64,000 nt of DNA from Tilletia caries (Eukaryota > Basidiomycota > Exobasidiomycetes > Tilletiales > Tilletiaceae), in the NCBI GenBank assembly GCA_032718865.1, contig JALUTQ010000035.1, forward strand, positions 1,116,001-1,180,000, written 5' to 3'. Both the position numbers and the translations under genes were made by a program. The notes under the pieces were generated by a model that saw nothing but the letters and a program-made list of their open reading frames with translations, did not search any database and had not been told where the DNA came from. Shown here one piece after another: positions 54,241 through 64,000 of the stretch. The first letter of the stretch is position 1. Each line of letters opens with the position of its first letter.

Positions 54241-54280
54241 AAAACCACTCGTCTACTGTCTGAGCTCCCGCGCAACAAAA

Positions 54281-56351
54281 ATGGAGGTAGATGTACAGAC
54301 GCCAGACGCGGCGCCAGATCCTCGCCCCAGCGTGGGCGCGGCTTCCCCCCCCTCCTCCTCAGACCCCCACCGGGTCAAAACGGCATGCAGGTGAAGCGCT
54401 CAGTGCGTCTCCCTCGATTCGAAAGAAGGTCCTCGGCAGCCTTGCCACCAAGCTTGGTGTCCAAGCGGACGAGATTCAGAGAGCCCTGGCGGAAGCCGAA
54501 GTCGAGGCGGTAGAAGGCGAGGCCTGGTCCGACATCATGGGCGATGAAGACGATGAGGCGCAGGCCGCATGTCTGGACCGGAGCAACGCCTCTATTTTGG
54601 CGGAAGACATCGTCTTCACAGCACGCCTTGCGCCTCGAAATCGCGCCGATGAAGACGTCAACATGGAGGACGACAACGCCGGACCATGGCAACCAGCACA
54701 GCCCCGCAATCGGCACCGACAATCGGCCCGAGTGGCGGCGGCAGCAGCAACAACAGCAGCGGCGGCAGCGTCGGCAGCGGCAGCGGCAGCAGCAGCACGA
54801 GAGTTCGCCCAAGCGGCAGCCGCATCAACAGCGGCTTCGACAATAGCGGCCACGGCATCGCAAGGCAGTTCGGCTGGTCAGCGTCGAACGGTGGCGGACA
54901 GCGCACACGCCCCTTCCAGCCCCGAAGACGCGGCTTCAGCAGCAATCGCCGCCGCGACGCGATCGATGCAGGAAGAGGACCGAAAGCGGCGGGAGGCGGC
55001 AAATGCCAGGACCAAGGCCTTTGCGGGCCTCATGGGACACGTGCAGAAGATGTGCACGGACGGCTTTGTCAACGAGGCGGAACTGGAACTCTTTCTCGCC
55101 ACCAGCAAGGCGTGCCATCGTCACGGCGAGCGGCAGAGTCACACTCTCCCTTTCCCGCGGCCCATGGTTGCAATGCTGGAAGAATATGATCCGGAGAGCC
55201 CCACGGCCTCGCTTCAGAAACATGGTCTCGCATCGCAGGCGGCAGCGTCTCCCCCGACCTACGGAGCCATGGCAGCACGCGCGAGCCGGAATGCCCCCCC
55301 CCCCCAACTCTCTCGCGCCCAGCCTGACCCGATTCAGCTCCTCAAGGACAAATGCATCGTGGGCCAGGCCAAAGGCAGAGCTCAGCTTGCCGCGCTTTCG
55401 GGAGGTCGACGTGTTGAGAAGGTCATAGCCCGACTCGAGGAGGAAGCGTCGGCGAGGACTCAGGATCCGATCGACATCGTGGATGGGGTCAACAAGGCGA
55501 TGGTGGCCGATGGGGCAGCGGCATGGGTGCGCGTGGAAGTTGCAAAACACTGCAATACAGGAGTCGCAATCTTTCCTCGCCGAGGATGCGGCGTTGAGCA
55601 TCTGCTCGTGCACAAGGAAGCGATTGCTGAGGCTTTGGGGTCAAAGGCGGTGGACGCCGATGAAGAATGGGACAAATGGGTACTGTACGCCGTGCCAACA
55701 CATGCAGGCACTGGAGTCATTGACGAGGATTATCTGTTACAGAAACTCGGTGACGCTGTAGGGGACGTTCTGCGGGGTAATGTGTGGCGATTGTGCAAAC
55801 GAGGCGAAGATTGGACGAAGAAGGAGTCGACGCCCATCACTTTCTCCACCACCACACGGGCAAATTTGGTGGAGGGAATGCCCTTGCGCATGCTAGGGCG
55901 ACAGTTCATCCTTCGGCGCCACAAGATGCGACCGGAAAACGCCATGTGCGGCACGTGTGGGTCCTACAAGCACAAGAAGGACAGCTGCAAAGTGGAGCGG
56001 CGGTGTCGTCGCTGCGCAGCCTCGGGACACACCGAGGACGAGCATGAGGCGCAATGCGCACGCTGCAAGACTGGCTCTCCATGTGTGCCACTGTGCATGC
56101 ACTGTCGCGGGCCCCATGTTGCGGGCGACCGGACATGCCGCAACCGGCCGGTTTGGTCGCGCCAGGCGCGCGCCTATGTCTTCTCGACAGGCACGGAGCT
56201 CAGCCGACTCAATGAGCTGGGAGATCGATCGCGCAACAAGGTGATCAGGGCAGCGCAGGGTCTGGCGAGCGGTCCAAACGCAGCACCGCTCGGACCACGC
56301 GAGAAGCTGCCTGGCAGCGCGGACGGTGACGCGACCTCTCAGTCCAACTGA
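54281..56351 (+). CDS. LINE ORF1, CCHC zinc-knuckle RNA-binding protein
   Basis: The open frame from 54291 encodes about 680 residues. The more protein-like start is ATG 54281 (MEVDVQTPDAAPDPRPSVGA) in another frame, with a slip near 54380 joining to EALSASPSIRKKVLGSLATK; so the first 30 residues are uncertain. The middle is Ala/Gln-rich and partly coiled; then ANLVEGMPLRMLGRQFIL and three knuckles: CGTCGSYKHKKDSC, CRRCAASGHTEDEHEAQC, CMHCRGPHVAGDRTC. ORF1 proteins of this type bind the element RNA. It stops at 56351, one base before the ORF2 ATG (56353). Confidence 0.8.
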
Positions 56352-56352
56352 G

Positions 56353-59300
56353 ATGTCGACCCACCGCCCCCTCCACAACACGCCGCGCTCGACAGGTGAG
56401 GGCCTTCGAGATCTTCGCGGCGAGCAACGCGCGACGCAACGTCGGCGCGCCCCCAATCCCCTCAGGACACAAGACAGGGAGGAGACACCGGTGGAGAGGA
56501 GACATCCGGTGAGTATCCCAAGCAGGAAAAGGAAGAGACGACGAAGGAACGGGCGCGGGAGAGCGAGGCAGAAGAGAGATGTTTCTCTCCGCATCCTACA
56601 GGCTAATGTGGCCAGAGGAGGTGCGGCGACTCTCGCGGCCCTGCAGACGGGGTATGAGAATGGAGCGGACATGGTGTTGCTGCAGGAGCCAGCGGTGTGG
56701 AAGAACCCCAGAACGGGATTGTGGGTGCCAAAGATACATCCAGCATACTCAATTTTTATCCCACAGTCCTCCTCCAGTGTCCGACCAGGAGCGATCACAT
56801 ACGTGCGCGATCGATGTCTGCAGCGACTCAAGGTGACTCAGCAACAAGAGTTACTTGCAGCGGACACATCCGACGTAGTGTGCGTTTCGGTGGGGGGCCT
56901 GGTAGGGCCACCGCTACAGGTGGTCAACGTCTACAACGCGCCAAGGGGTGAGCATGGTCAGGCAGATGGAGTACGAGCCCTTACCGGCTCCAGGTGTGAC
57001 ACAGAGGGATCTCCGATCTTGGTTGTGGGGGGGACTTCAATGCTCACGACGGTCAGTGGGCAGCGGAGCATTGGAACGGGAGAAGGAACGCAGCGGGAAG
57101 GTTGTTGTCAACGTGGATGGGGGCAGGCGGCTGGAGTCTGGGTCTGGAGAGGGGTACGCCAACCAGAGGCATCGGCAGCGCACGTGGAGGTGCAGCACTG
57201 GACCTAGTGTTCTGCTCACCAGCCTTGAAGCGGCTCGGATGGGTACAGGAGTGCAGGACGCGGCAGGAGTTTGCGACGGGCGCGGATCATGAAGTGGTCT
57301 GGACGGCGTTACAGGCGGACCGAGGGGAGGCGGCCAGTCCTGATCGGCGCTTGTGCGAGCACAGAACGGACGAGGAAGCTCTGGTGCAAGAGCTCGAGTC
57401 GATGAGGAACGACTTTGCTCCAGCAGCGGCTTGTGCCCTCGACAAAGCTCTATGGGACGACCACAACGCAGCAGAAGAGCTCGACCAAGCGATGACCACA
57501 TGGCACCGTGCTATCCACAACGCCCTCAACCTGACAACACCTCGCGCTTCGGGTAGGCACGGCGGCTTTGTGTGGTGGAGCAAAGAATGCGATCAGCTCC
57601 AGCAAGCAATGGCGGCCTCGCAGCGACGATACATGAGCAGCAGACGCCGCACAGCGGCGGAGGAGGAATACAGTCTGGCTCGCAAGCGCTTCCGCAAGGC
57701 AGTCGCAAGAGCCAAACGGAAATGGGCGCGCGAAAAATTGAGGGCCTGCAGGGGCATGCCATCTTTGGGGCGATGAAGTGGTCGGAGGCGCGACGAGTTT
57801 ATCGCAGCCCACCATTGACGAGGGAAGCAGGAGAAGTGGTTTTCGAGACCGGTGAGAAGTCCCAGCTGTTACGTGACGTCTTACTTCCTCCCCCAGCACC
57901 AGCACACGTTCCGCACATGGACCTCCACACCGCCAACGCCAAAACCCAACCAGACGAGCCCCTCCAAGAACACGAGGTCGAGCAGGCCCTGTTCGGACAA
58001 AACCCCAAGAAGGCAGCGGGCCCAGATGAAGTGGGGTTCGCGACCCTCCGCAGAGTCTGGCCGGTAGCGAAGGACACGCTGGTAGCACTGTTGAGTGCAG
58101 CGATCCACCTCGGCTGGCATCCGCGTCACTTCCGCCAAGCGACGCTGATAGCGTTGAAGAAGGGTGGCAATCGGGACCCAAGCAAGCCCCGCTCATACCG
58201 CCTAATTTCGCTGCTCCCGTGTCTGGGTAAAGTGCTGGAGAAGATTGTTGCCAAACGATTGACATTTTATGCGCAGGAGTTCGGGTGGATACCCCCCGAA
58301 CAATTTGGGGGCGTCCCCGGTCGATGCACCGACGACGCGGCTCTCACCCTCGTCCACGATGTGGAGGTCGGATGGTCGCAAGCAATCCAACATACGACGT
58401 CCGCCCTGTTGGATATATGCATCATCCATGACACTTGGGTCGAGACTGGTCTCACCTTTTAGTATAGTGGTAGAATGTTCACAACACGCCCTCGCCTTCG
58501 ACGTCAAAGGCGCATACGATGCGACTCACGGGGGACGCCTGGTGGCCCTCTTGTACCAGCTTGGTTGCCCGCTGCACCTGGTGCGGTGGGTACAGTCGTT
58601 CCTGACGGACCGCCTGGCGGCAGTCCGACTGGACGGCGAAACGACCCCGATGAGCCCGCTCAACACCGGCATCCCACAAGGTTCTCCAGTATCGCCCATT
58701 CTTTTTCATCATCTTTATCAGGCCCCCTGCTTCGTCTCTACGGCAGCCACAGCCCCGACCCAGTGCTTCGTCGCGTCCGCACCATCGGATTTGTGGACGA
58801 TGGCTTGGTGTACACGGTGTCTCTGAGTGCGCAGGAGAATTGCGAAACCCTCCGGCACGCCTATCAAGTTGCGCAGCAATGGGCAACAAGTGTGGGCCTC
58901 AGCTTTGACCCACAGAAACGAGAACTGATTCACTTCCCCCCACCCAGAGCACCGCGAGGCAGTGACGCCGCAGCAGAGAAACCCCCCTCGGTCGAACTTG
59001 ACGACGGCACTGTCTCACCTCTCAAGCCGGGCGAGACAGTCAGGTGGCTTGGATACCACCTTGACAGCAAACTCTCTTTCACCCGCCATGTCAGCATTCA
59101 GTGCTTCAAGGCGAGGAAGGCGGCGCAATGCATGAGAATGCTGGTCAACACCATACGGGGGCTGTGCGCACAGGATGCCCGCCGTCTGTACGTGGCGTGC
59201 GTGCTGCCCATCATGACGTTTGGGGCGCCGGTGTGGTGGTTGGGACGGACAAGGGAAGAGCCTCATCGGCCACCGAGTGAGCGCGCCCGCGGAGGAGTTC

Positions 59301-60781
59301 AACCGGATGAAGTGGCCCCCTCGCGGGTCATTCGGAATCTAGGCGTCGCCTCCAAGGTGAAACAGCTGGACAAAGAACAGTCTTTCGCGCTTAGGATGGT
59401 TCTTCCAGTGTGGCGGACTACGAGCACGATGGCCATGCAGATTGAGGCCGGGTGCATGCCAGTTGAGTATTATCTCAACCGCACAATTGACAGATTTTCT
59501 ATTCGCATTTCCACCCTAGCTCGGAACCACACCTTGCTGCGAAGAGCGGGGGCCTTCGGCGTCAAGGAGGGAGCATCACCAACAGACCACAACGCAGCAC
59601 AAGCTCCCCTCCTTCTTCTAGACGCCTCAGGCACGGCGCGCAGCAAGAAAAGACGGTTCTCGACTCGTCTCACGCAACTGGCAAAGCGCTGCAGCCAGGA
59701 CATCGAATGGACCGCGTGGGACCCCTCGCCGTGGTGGCTTCCTTTGGGGTCTCACAAACAGGTCACCACAAGATTTGCGGCCACCTTTGGAGGAGATCGG
59801 CAGGCAGCGGCGGAATTTATTGTTTTGGAGGTCAGAGAGCGGGCGGGGGACATTGTGGTGTTCACGGACGGATCAAGGCTCGACGATGGCCGGACAGGAG
59901 CAGGATGGTCGGCGCGGCAGCATGGGGAGGAAATCGGTTTCAAGTTGCTGCAGACGGGGACAACACGGGAGGTCTACGACGCGGAGGTTATGGGACTATA
60001 CGACGGATTCGCCTTCGCGTGGCGATACGCACGCGAAAATGGGCACCACTGCATCAGACTATACGCAGACAACGACGCAGCACTACGAGCAATTTCGGCA
60101 GGCTTCGGCACAAGCAGCATGCCGATTATCTCCAGATTCGACTTGCTGGCGCGATCTTGGCTGGGCGAGGACCAAAGGAACCGATTGTGGCTGAGTTGGG
60201 TGCCGGGACACGAGGGTGTGGACGGGAACGAACGTGCGGACCAGCTCGCAGGGGAAGGTGCTAGGTGTGGCAGGCCTACGCACCGACCCGCGACATCGAC
60301 ATCCTTCGCGAGAAGGTCGGTGAATGAGCGTGCATCAAAGTCCTGGCATGATCTGTGGGAGTCTGCCATAAGGGACCGCTCTAGCTGGTACCTCCGCACG
60401 CGAGTAACCATTCCTACCCACCGTGCTTCCCCCCTCCTGACTCTTCCGCGTCGGGACCTAGGTCTACTTTTGCAGCTACGAACAGGACACGGCGATTTCG
60501 CCGAATACCACGAGCGATTTCACCACCAAGACGCAACCGTGCTCTGCCGTTGCGGCGAACGCAGGGCCCCACTTCACCCCGTGGCCTGCATGTCCTTTGC
60601 AGCACATCGGCCTCTCCTATCGGATCGAGACGGGCGACCGTTCACGAACAGCCAGCTGTTGAACGATATTTCCGGAGGAAAGGCGCTGCTGGCGTTCGCT
60701 CGGGCGACGCTCGCATACGAGGCAACCACACACTCAGGGCGAGATGAGGTAGATCTCGATGAGGTGCTGGAGGAGGAATAA
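56353..60781 (+). pseudogene. LINE ORF2: endonuclease, reverse transcriptase, RNase H, frameshifted
   Basis: Starts MSTHRPLHNTPRSTGEG. Endonuclease: LRILQANVARGG, DMVLLQEPAVWK, then FNAHDGQW-type sequence. Reverse transcriptase: RSYRLISLLPCLGKVLEKIV, LAFDVKGAYDATHGGR, TGIPQGSPVSPILF, GFVDDGLV (FVDD active site). RNase H: IVVFTDGSRLDDGRTGAGW, REVYDAEVMGLYDG, LYADNDAAL, WVPGHEGVDGNERADQLAG. A C-terminal CCHC-like CRCGERRAPLHPVACMSF. Frame changes: one G missing from a G-run near 57031; one A missing from an A-run near 57736; an insertion of unrelated sequence at about 58411-58490 in front of the first RT Asp motif; one slip near 58700. The first two are homopolymer events, so assembly error or decay are both possible; the insertion is real sequence. 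Confidence 0.82.
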
Positions 60782-60900
60782 TCAACACACAGCAAACACT
60801 ATACGACCACGAGCACCCAACCAACAACCACACACCCAGGCTCCGTCTCCGAACCCCATCCAACTCCAGGCCCCCTCACTCATTTGTTCCGTCCGTCATC

Positions 60901-61243
60901 TCTCTTTCCATTTCTCTTCCAACAACCTCCTCGCATGGTGACGCCCGCTCTGGGGTACTGGACTCCGCCGGTTGATCAGCGATAGGAGCGACGAGACTCG
61001 AGCCCGTACTGCGCTCAAAAGGCTACAGCGCTGCTGTTTTATCCTTCATTGTACTTGATTAGGACACCATTGTGGTGTGCGTGTCGTCTCGACGCGCGCC
61101 GTTTTGCTGCGCCACGTGCGCGGTTCTGGCCAATAGATTTTCTCTCTCTCTCTCCACCAAAATCACCATCGAGCTGGTTCAAGCCCGACTTCACGCACCA
61201 ACTACCGCTCAACATCTTCACAGAACACTCTCAAATTTGGATT
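60901..61243. other. Spacer between LINE and hAT-type element
   Basis: No gene supported; a CT-dinucleotide run (TCTCTCTCTCTC) is at about 61141-61152. It continues directly into 63528 once the hAT-type element and one duplication are removed. Confidence 0.4.
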
Positions 61244-61618
61244 GAAGCAACCAGTGGTCGGCATGGATGAGAAATCGGATGAGAGGGGGTCCTCATCCAC
61301 ATCCACACCCACATCCGACCAGAAATTTTGCCCTCATCCACATCCACATCCACCAGATCCGATGTCACTCGGATGTCATCCGCTTATGTAATCAATTTTT
61401 CGGCGCGTGGCTGCCACTCACGTGGCAGCCCTCCGCACCCGACTTTCATCGGACCTCATCGGATGTGAACGGGTGATGATCAGATGGCATCCGATGTTAC
61501 TGCAGCTGACATCCGTTTACCATCGGATACTCTTTCGGCACTTCATTTGTGCCATCCTGCTCCTTACTTCCGCTTCTTCTCATCACCAACGTACGGTTCC
61601 ATACACCCTGTCAGCATC

Positions 61619-62017
61619 ATGACATCCCAGTCCGAACAGAAGGCCATTCTCAACAGAGGCCTCACAGAATATTGGCCTTCTCCTGGTGTCGTGCAGCAAG
61701 TCGACCTTCACAAGCTTCTCTTTGGTCGACCAGACGCTCCCGGCTCGACCCTCGTGCCGCTCTTGGCGAAATATGGACCAAAGCCTGAGAAGCTCTTCGT
61801 CAGTGGCGACACGATCACATGGACGGACACCCGCGGAGCCGGCCCTCTCGGTCCTGCGATGGAGTTACGGCTGCTCATTCTCTCTTTCCAGCAGCTCGAA
61901 GGACAAGCACCGAATCTTGACATCCCACATGTCGCGCAGCAACTGGTGCCCTGTTTCATTTGGTCCGCAGTTAAGTTTAGTTTAAGTTGGAACCCGGCGC
62001 CGGCGCCCGCAGTTTAG
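61619..62017 (+). CDS. Small ORF inside hAT-type element, unknown
   Basis: ATG 61619 opens MTSQSEQKAILNRGLTEYWP, continuing with VDLHKLLFGRPDAPGSTLVPLLAKYGPKPEKLF and LRLLILSFQQLEGQAP. Composition is protein-like (mixed, with Trp and many charged residues) up to about 61968, where the foldback tract begins and supplies the tail SLSWNPAPAPAV. The original protein probably continued further and was cut by the foldback insertion. Not recognised. Confidence 0.45.
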   Translation: MTSQSEQKAILNRGLTEYWPSPGVVQQVDLHKLLFGRPDAPGSTLVPLLAKYGPKPEKLFVSGDTITWTDTRGAGPLGPAMELRLLILSFQQLEGQAPNLDIPHVAQQLVPCFIWSAVKFSLSWNPAPAPAV

Positions 62018-62660
62018 TTTAGTCACAGTTTAGCCACTTACTATCATTACAGTTAACTTAATTATGAGCCTTTCACTATACGTTACTTACAGTTATTTAT
62101 AGTAACTTAAGCGCGTCTCAGTCACCCAATTCACGCAGTATCTGCCTCAAGATGTCTGGTACTATTCCATTTTGCCTTTAGGCACGTACTTTGCCGCCTC
62201 CGAGCTCGCTCCTACATGTTTCCTCTCTTGACTACCTCCAAAGACTCATGCTTTTTGGTTATTTTTAGTTACTTGTTACAGTCATTATTAGTTACTGGGG
62301 GCACAGTTGTTAATAGTTAACTGTTCCAGTTATTGTTAGTTACTGGATACAGTTATTAATAGTTGACTACTACAGTTGTGATTAGTTACTGTGCGCACTG
62401 TGAGTAACTTTAAGTAGCTGTAAGTGACTATAAGTAGCTATAAGTTCGCACTGTAAGTAGCTGTGAGTAACTGTAAGTTGGGTCAAATCTTCGGCTTCCG
62501 AACGGCAACTGCTAGTGACTATAAGTTACCGTGTCCGAACCCATACAGTTTAAGTTGACTTAATTTTTCCGGAGGCTCCGCCGCCCGCAGTTTAGTCACA
62601 GTTTAACTAGATTAAGTTAACTTACCCGCAGTTGCAGTTAGGTAAGTTGGTAAGTTGCCG
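61969..62660. repeat. AGTTACTGT-type foldback array
   Basis: A dense array of short AGTTA/TAGTTACTG units that reverses orientation around the palindrome AGTTACTGTGCGCACTGTGA (about 62384-62403): units read GTTAGTTACTG before it and GTAACTGTAAGT after it. Both ends carry CCCGCAGTTTAGT (about 62008 and 62585), here as a direct repeat. Low GC compared with all surroundings. Likely a separate foldback insertion in the hAT-type element. Confidence 0.6.
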
Positions 62661-62886
62661 AGCCTTGCCTGTTTGGCCTCTCATGTCCTCACTCATCTGA
62701 CCGGCGCAGCCTTGGAGCAGAGCGAGGCGCTGCTTCAGGATCCTCAGGCGAACGAATATGGCCGGATGGTTTTTCCAATGGGCCCTTGTCGATGCGAGGC
62801 TGAAGGTAGGAACAAGAAGAGACAGCGGATGTCAGCATCGATACCCTATCCATCGCAGCGCATGAGTCGTCTAGCTACTCACTCGT

Positions 62887-63111
62887 TTAGAAAAAGTCGT
62901 ATTCCTCGGGCTCCTTCTTGTCGATGAACTCGCCGTTGTATTCCAGGAAGGCCTTCCAGCTTGCGGTGGCCTGAGGGAACAGAGAGAGCGAAGAAAGCGC
63001 CTGGCCCATTTCCTCGGTCTCAAGGCCATGGCAAAACCATTGCCCGGTGATATCCAAGAGTTTGAGTTCCTGCGCGTATGATGGCATGGTCGGGAAACTT
63101 GCTGAAGGCAA
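62887..63111 (-). CDS. Small acidic ORF inside hAT-type element, unknown
   Basis: MPSASFPTMPSYAQELKLLD then ITGQWFCHGLETEEMGQALSSLSLFPQATASWKAFLEYNGEFIDKKEPEEYDFF, 74 residues, acidic at the end. Protein-like composition, but may be the final exon of a larger gene: an in-frame acceptor-like CAG lies just upstream. It runs opposite to the other small ORF of the element. Not recognised. Confidence 0.4.
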   Translation of the reverse strand: MPSASFPTMPSYAQELKLLDITGQWFCHGLETEEMGQALSSLSLFPQATASWKAFLEYNGEFIDKKEPEEYDFF

Positions 63112-63527
63112 TGGATGTGGTGGTGGTGATGGAGCTGACCGGTGACAAAAGTCTTTTCAGCGTGCTGCGCATGGATGAGATCAGGTGATGGACCGATGAT
63201 CATTCTAACCAAGAGCAGACAATCATCGGATCTGACCGGGATCTAAGCCGATGACACCAAAATATGCAATTTCAAAAATCAAGAATCAGTTTAATGGCGG
63301 AAAAATTGGCTTTCACGTACTTCAGCCGGATGTCATCCATGCATCAGCTGATGACGGTCGGATGAGGGTCGGATTCGGAAGACATCCGGATGTATCTCAT
63401 CCGCCTCATCCACATCCGAGCTGAAACCAAAATCGGCCGCCTCATCCACATCCACATCCGATTGGTCGGATGATATGACATCCACATCCACCGGTCATCC
63501 ACACCCATGCCGACCACTGGAAGCAAC

Positions 63528-64000
63528 AATGGCCCAGCAAAATCCTCTTGCAGGTGTTTTGGGATAGATCGTCAAGTCAGTTCGCTCGTGGTCGTCGAAT
63601 GTGCTGTAGGCAGAAAGTTGCGCTTCGTTTTGAGTGGGCGCCAGAGTGAGACACTGACGACAAGAAAAGAAAAAGTCCGCCCGATCTGTGCCCGATCCAA
63701 CAGCCTGATTACCAGAGAAATTCCACACAATCGGATTCCAAACCTCTCTCTCTACAGCTCCAGTGGCTGGGCAGGTTCATGCAGAAGGGTCGACTGTGGG
63801 CCCTGTGAAGTTTGGACGCGTTCCATTGTGTATCGATTGACTTTCAGACTGGAGGACTTGGAAGGGGGGGTGGTCTGTGCGGTGGAAACGAGTGGGAGCA
63901 AGTGGGACGAAACGAGCTAAGGAATCTGCACCGAAAAAACCCTCCGATATGGAGAGGCATCACTCAAAACTCCGGAAAGATTTTTGCTATGACCATGGAA
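63528..64000. other. Right edge, no gene recognised
   Basis: Contains GTCCGCCCGATCTGTGCCCG at 63676-63695, similar to TCTGCCCGATCGTTCCCG inside the 470-bp MITE (47223-47240), and a 23-bp block at 63950-63972 that is the exact inverse of 54216-54238. Probably more transposon sequence. Confidence 0.4.

Larger units (their letters stand above)
54241..60900 (+). mobile_element. Non-LTR retrotransposon (LINE, Tad1/I-like), degenerate copy
   Basis: Two successive frames: a CCHC ORF1 and an ORF2 with endonuclease, reverse transcriptase and RNase H. The order and presence of RNase H fit the Tad1 or I groups of fungal LINEs. Ends are uncertain: no poly-A tail or clear target duplication was found after ORF2, and the 5' UTR probably starts near 54240. 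ORF2 carries at least four frame changes, so the copy is inactive. Confidence 0.8.
61252..63519. mobile_element. hAT-type element, 2268 bp, without recognisable transposase
   Basis: Perfect 15-bp inverted ends CAGTGGTCGGCATGG and an 8-bp target duplication GAAGCAAC (61244-61251 and 63520-63527). CAGTG is a classic hAT end. Both subterminal regions are packed with CATCCACATCC / GGATG motifs (about 61270-61390 and 63345-63505), as expected for transposase-binding subterminal repeats. Inside are one small ORF on each strand and a long foldback tract. No hAT dimerisation or DDE domain is seen, so this is a non-autonomous element, perhaps carrying captured sequence. Confidence 0.9.

Noticed and set aside
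54241..60900. LTR retrotransposon
   Set aside because: No protease, integrase or long direct terminal repeats; an AP-type endonuclease precedes the RT, as in LINEs.
1..64000. CRISPR array or bacterial operon structure
   Set aside because: No regularly spaced direct repeats with unique spacers; genes are intron-containing and fungal.

Overview
The window looks like nuclear DNA of a filamentous or yeast-like fungus, most probably a basidiomycete (my best guess is Pucciniomycotina). Genes are GC-rich and densely packed on both strands, with many short GT-AG introns. The gene set is eukaryotic and fungal: EXO70, RNase H1, mitochondrial ribosome recycling factor, a Gis2/CNBP zinc-knuckle protein, a BIM1-like copper protein, a Dicer relative and a KDZ transposase. 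The exact lineage is inference, because nothing here is a species-level marker.

Left part (0.5-16 kb): an intact-looking KDZ (Kyakuja-Dileera-Zisupton) transposase is followed by a run of damaged genes. These are an F-box/WD40 gene with three in-frame stops and a frame slip, a secreted aspartic protease with several frame changes, and a Dicer-like gene. The Dicer lacks its N-terminal helicase half, carries at least two frame changes and has lost a catalytic Asp in RNase IIIb. A frame-broken small secreted-protein gene sits exactly where the missing Dicer half should be, followed by an uncharacterised multi-exon gene.

Middle part (18-40 kb): mostly healthy housekeeping genes. In order: a TPR-like protein, RNase H1, a proline-rich protein, a conserved 65-residue protein, EXO70, a DUF7719-type membrane protein, a stand-alone hybrid-binding (viroplasmin) domain protein with one extra base near its start, RRF1, a BIM1-like GPI protein, GIS2 and an ITFG1/TIP-like FG-GAP membrane protein. 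Several long open frames here argue against a generally error-ridden assembly.

40-47 kb: GA-rich tandem repeats, then a coiled two-module gene cut by an in-frame 129-bp tandem duplication whose junction makes a stop codon, then a decayed FYVE plus RING-H2 (Pib1-like) gene.

Right part (46.9-64 kb): a nest of transposons. A 5.66-kb PIF/Harbinger-like element (46922-52581) has long inverted ends, an apparent 10-bp target duplication, a Myb/SANT-like gene and a DDE transposase. It is itself hit by three MITEs: 470 bp with TA duplication, and 789 bp and 772 bp with perfect 8-bp duplications, the last two one in each gene. Next to it lies a fourth 0.7-kb MITE that carries a tRNA-Val-like Pol III promoter, inserted in a second copy of the same terminus. 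Then come a LINE (ORF1 plus EN-RT-RNase H ORF2, frameshifted) and a 2.27-kb hAT-type element with 15-bp inverted ends, 8-bp duplication and two unexplained small ORFs but no transposase. The co-occurrence of a dying Dicer and this layered transposon debris is the main biological theme; a causal link is only inference.
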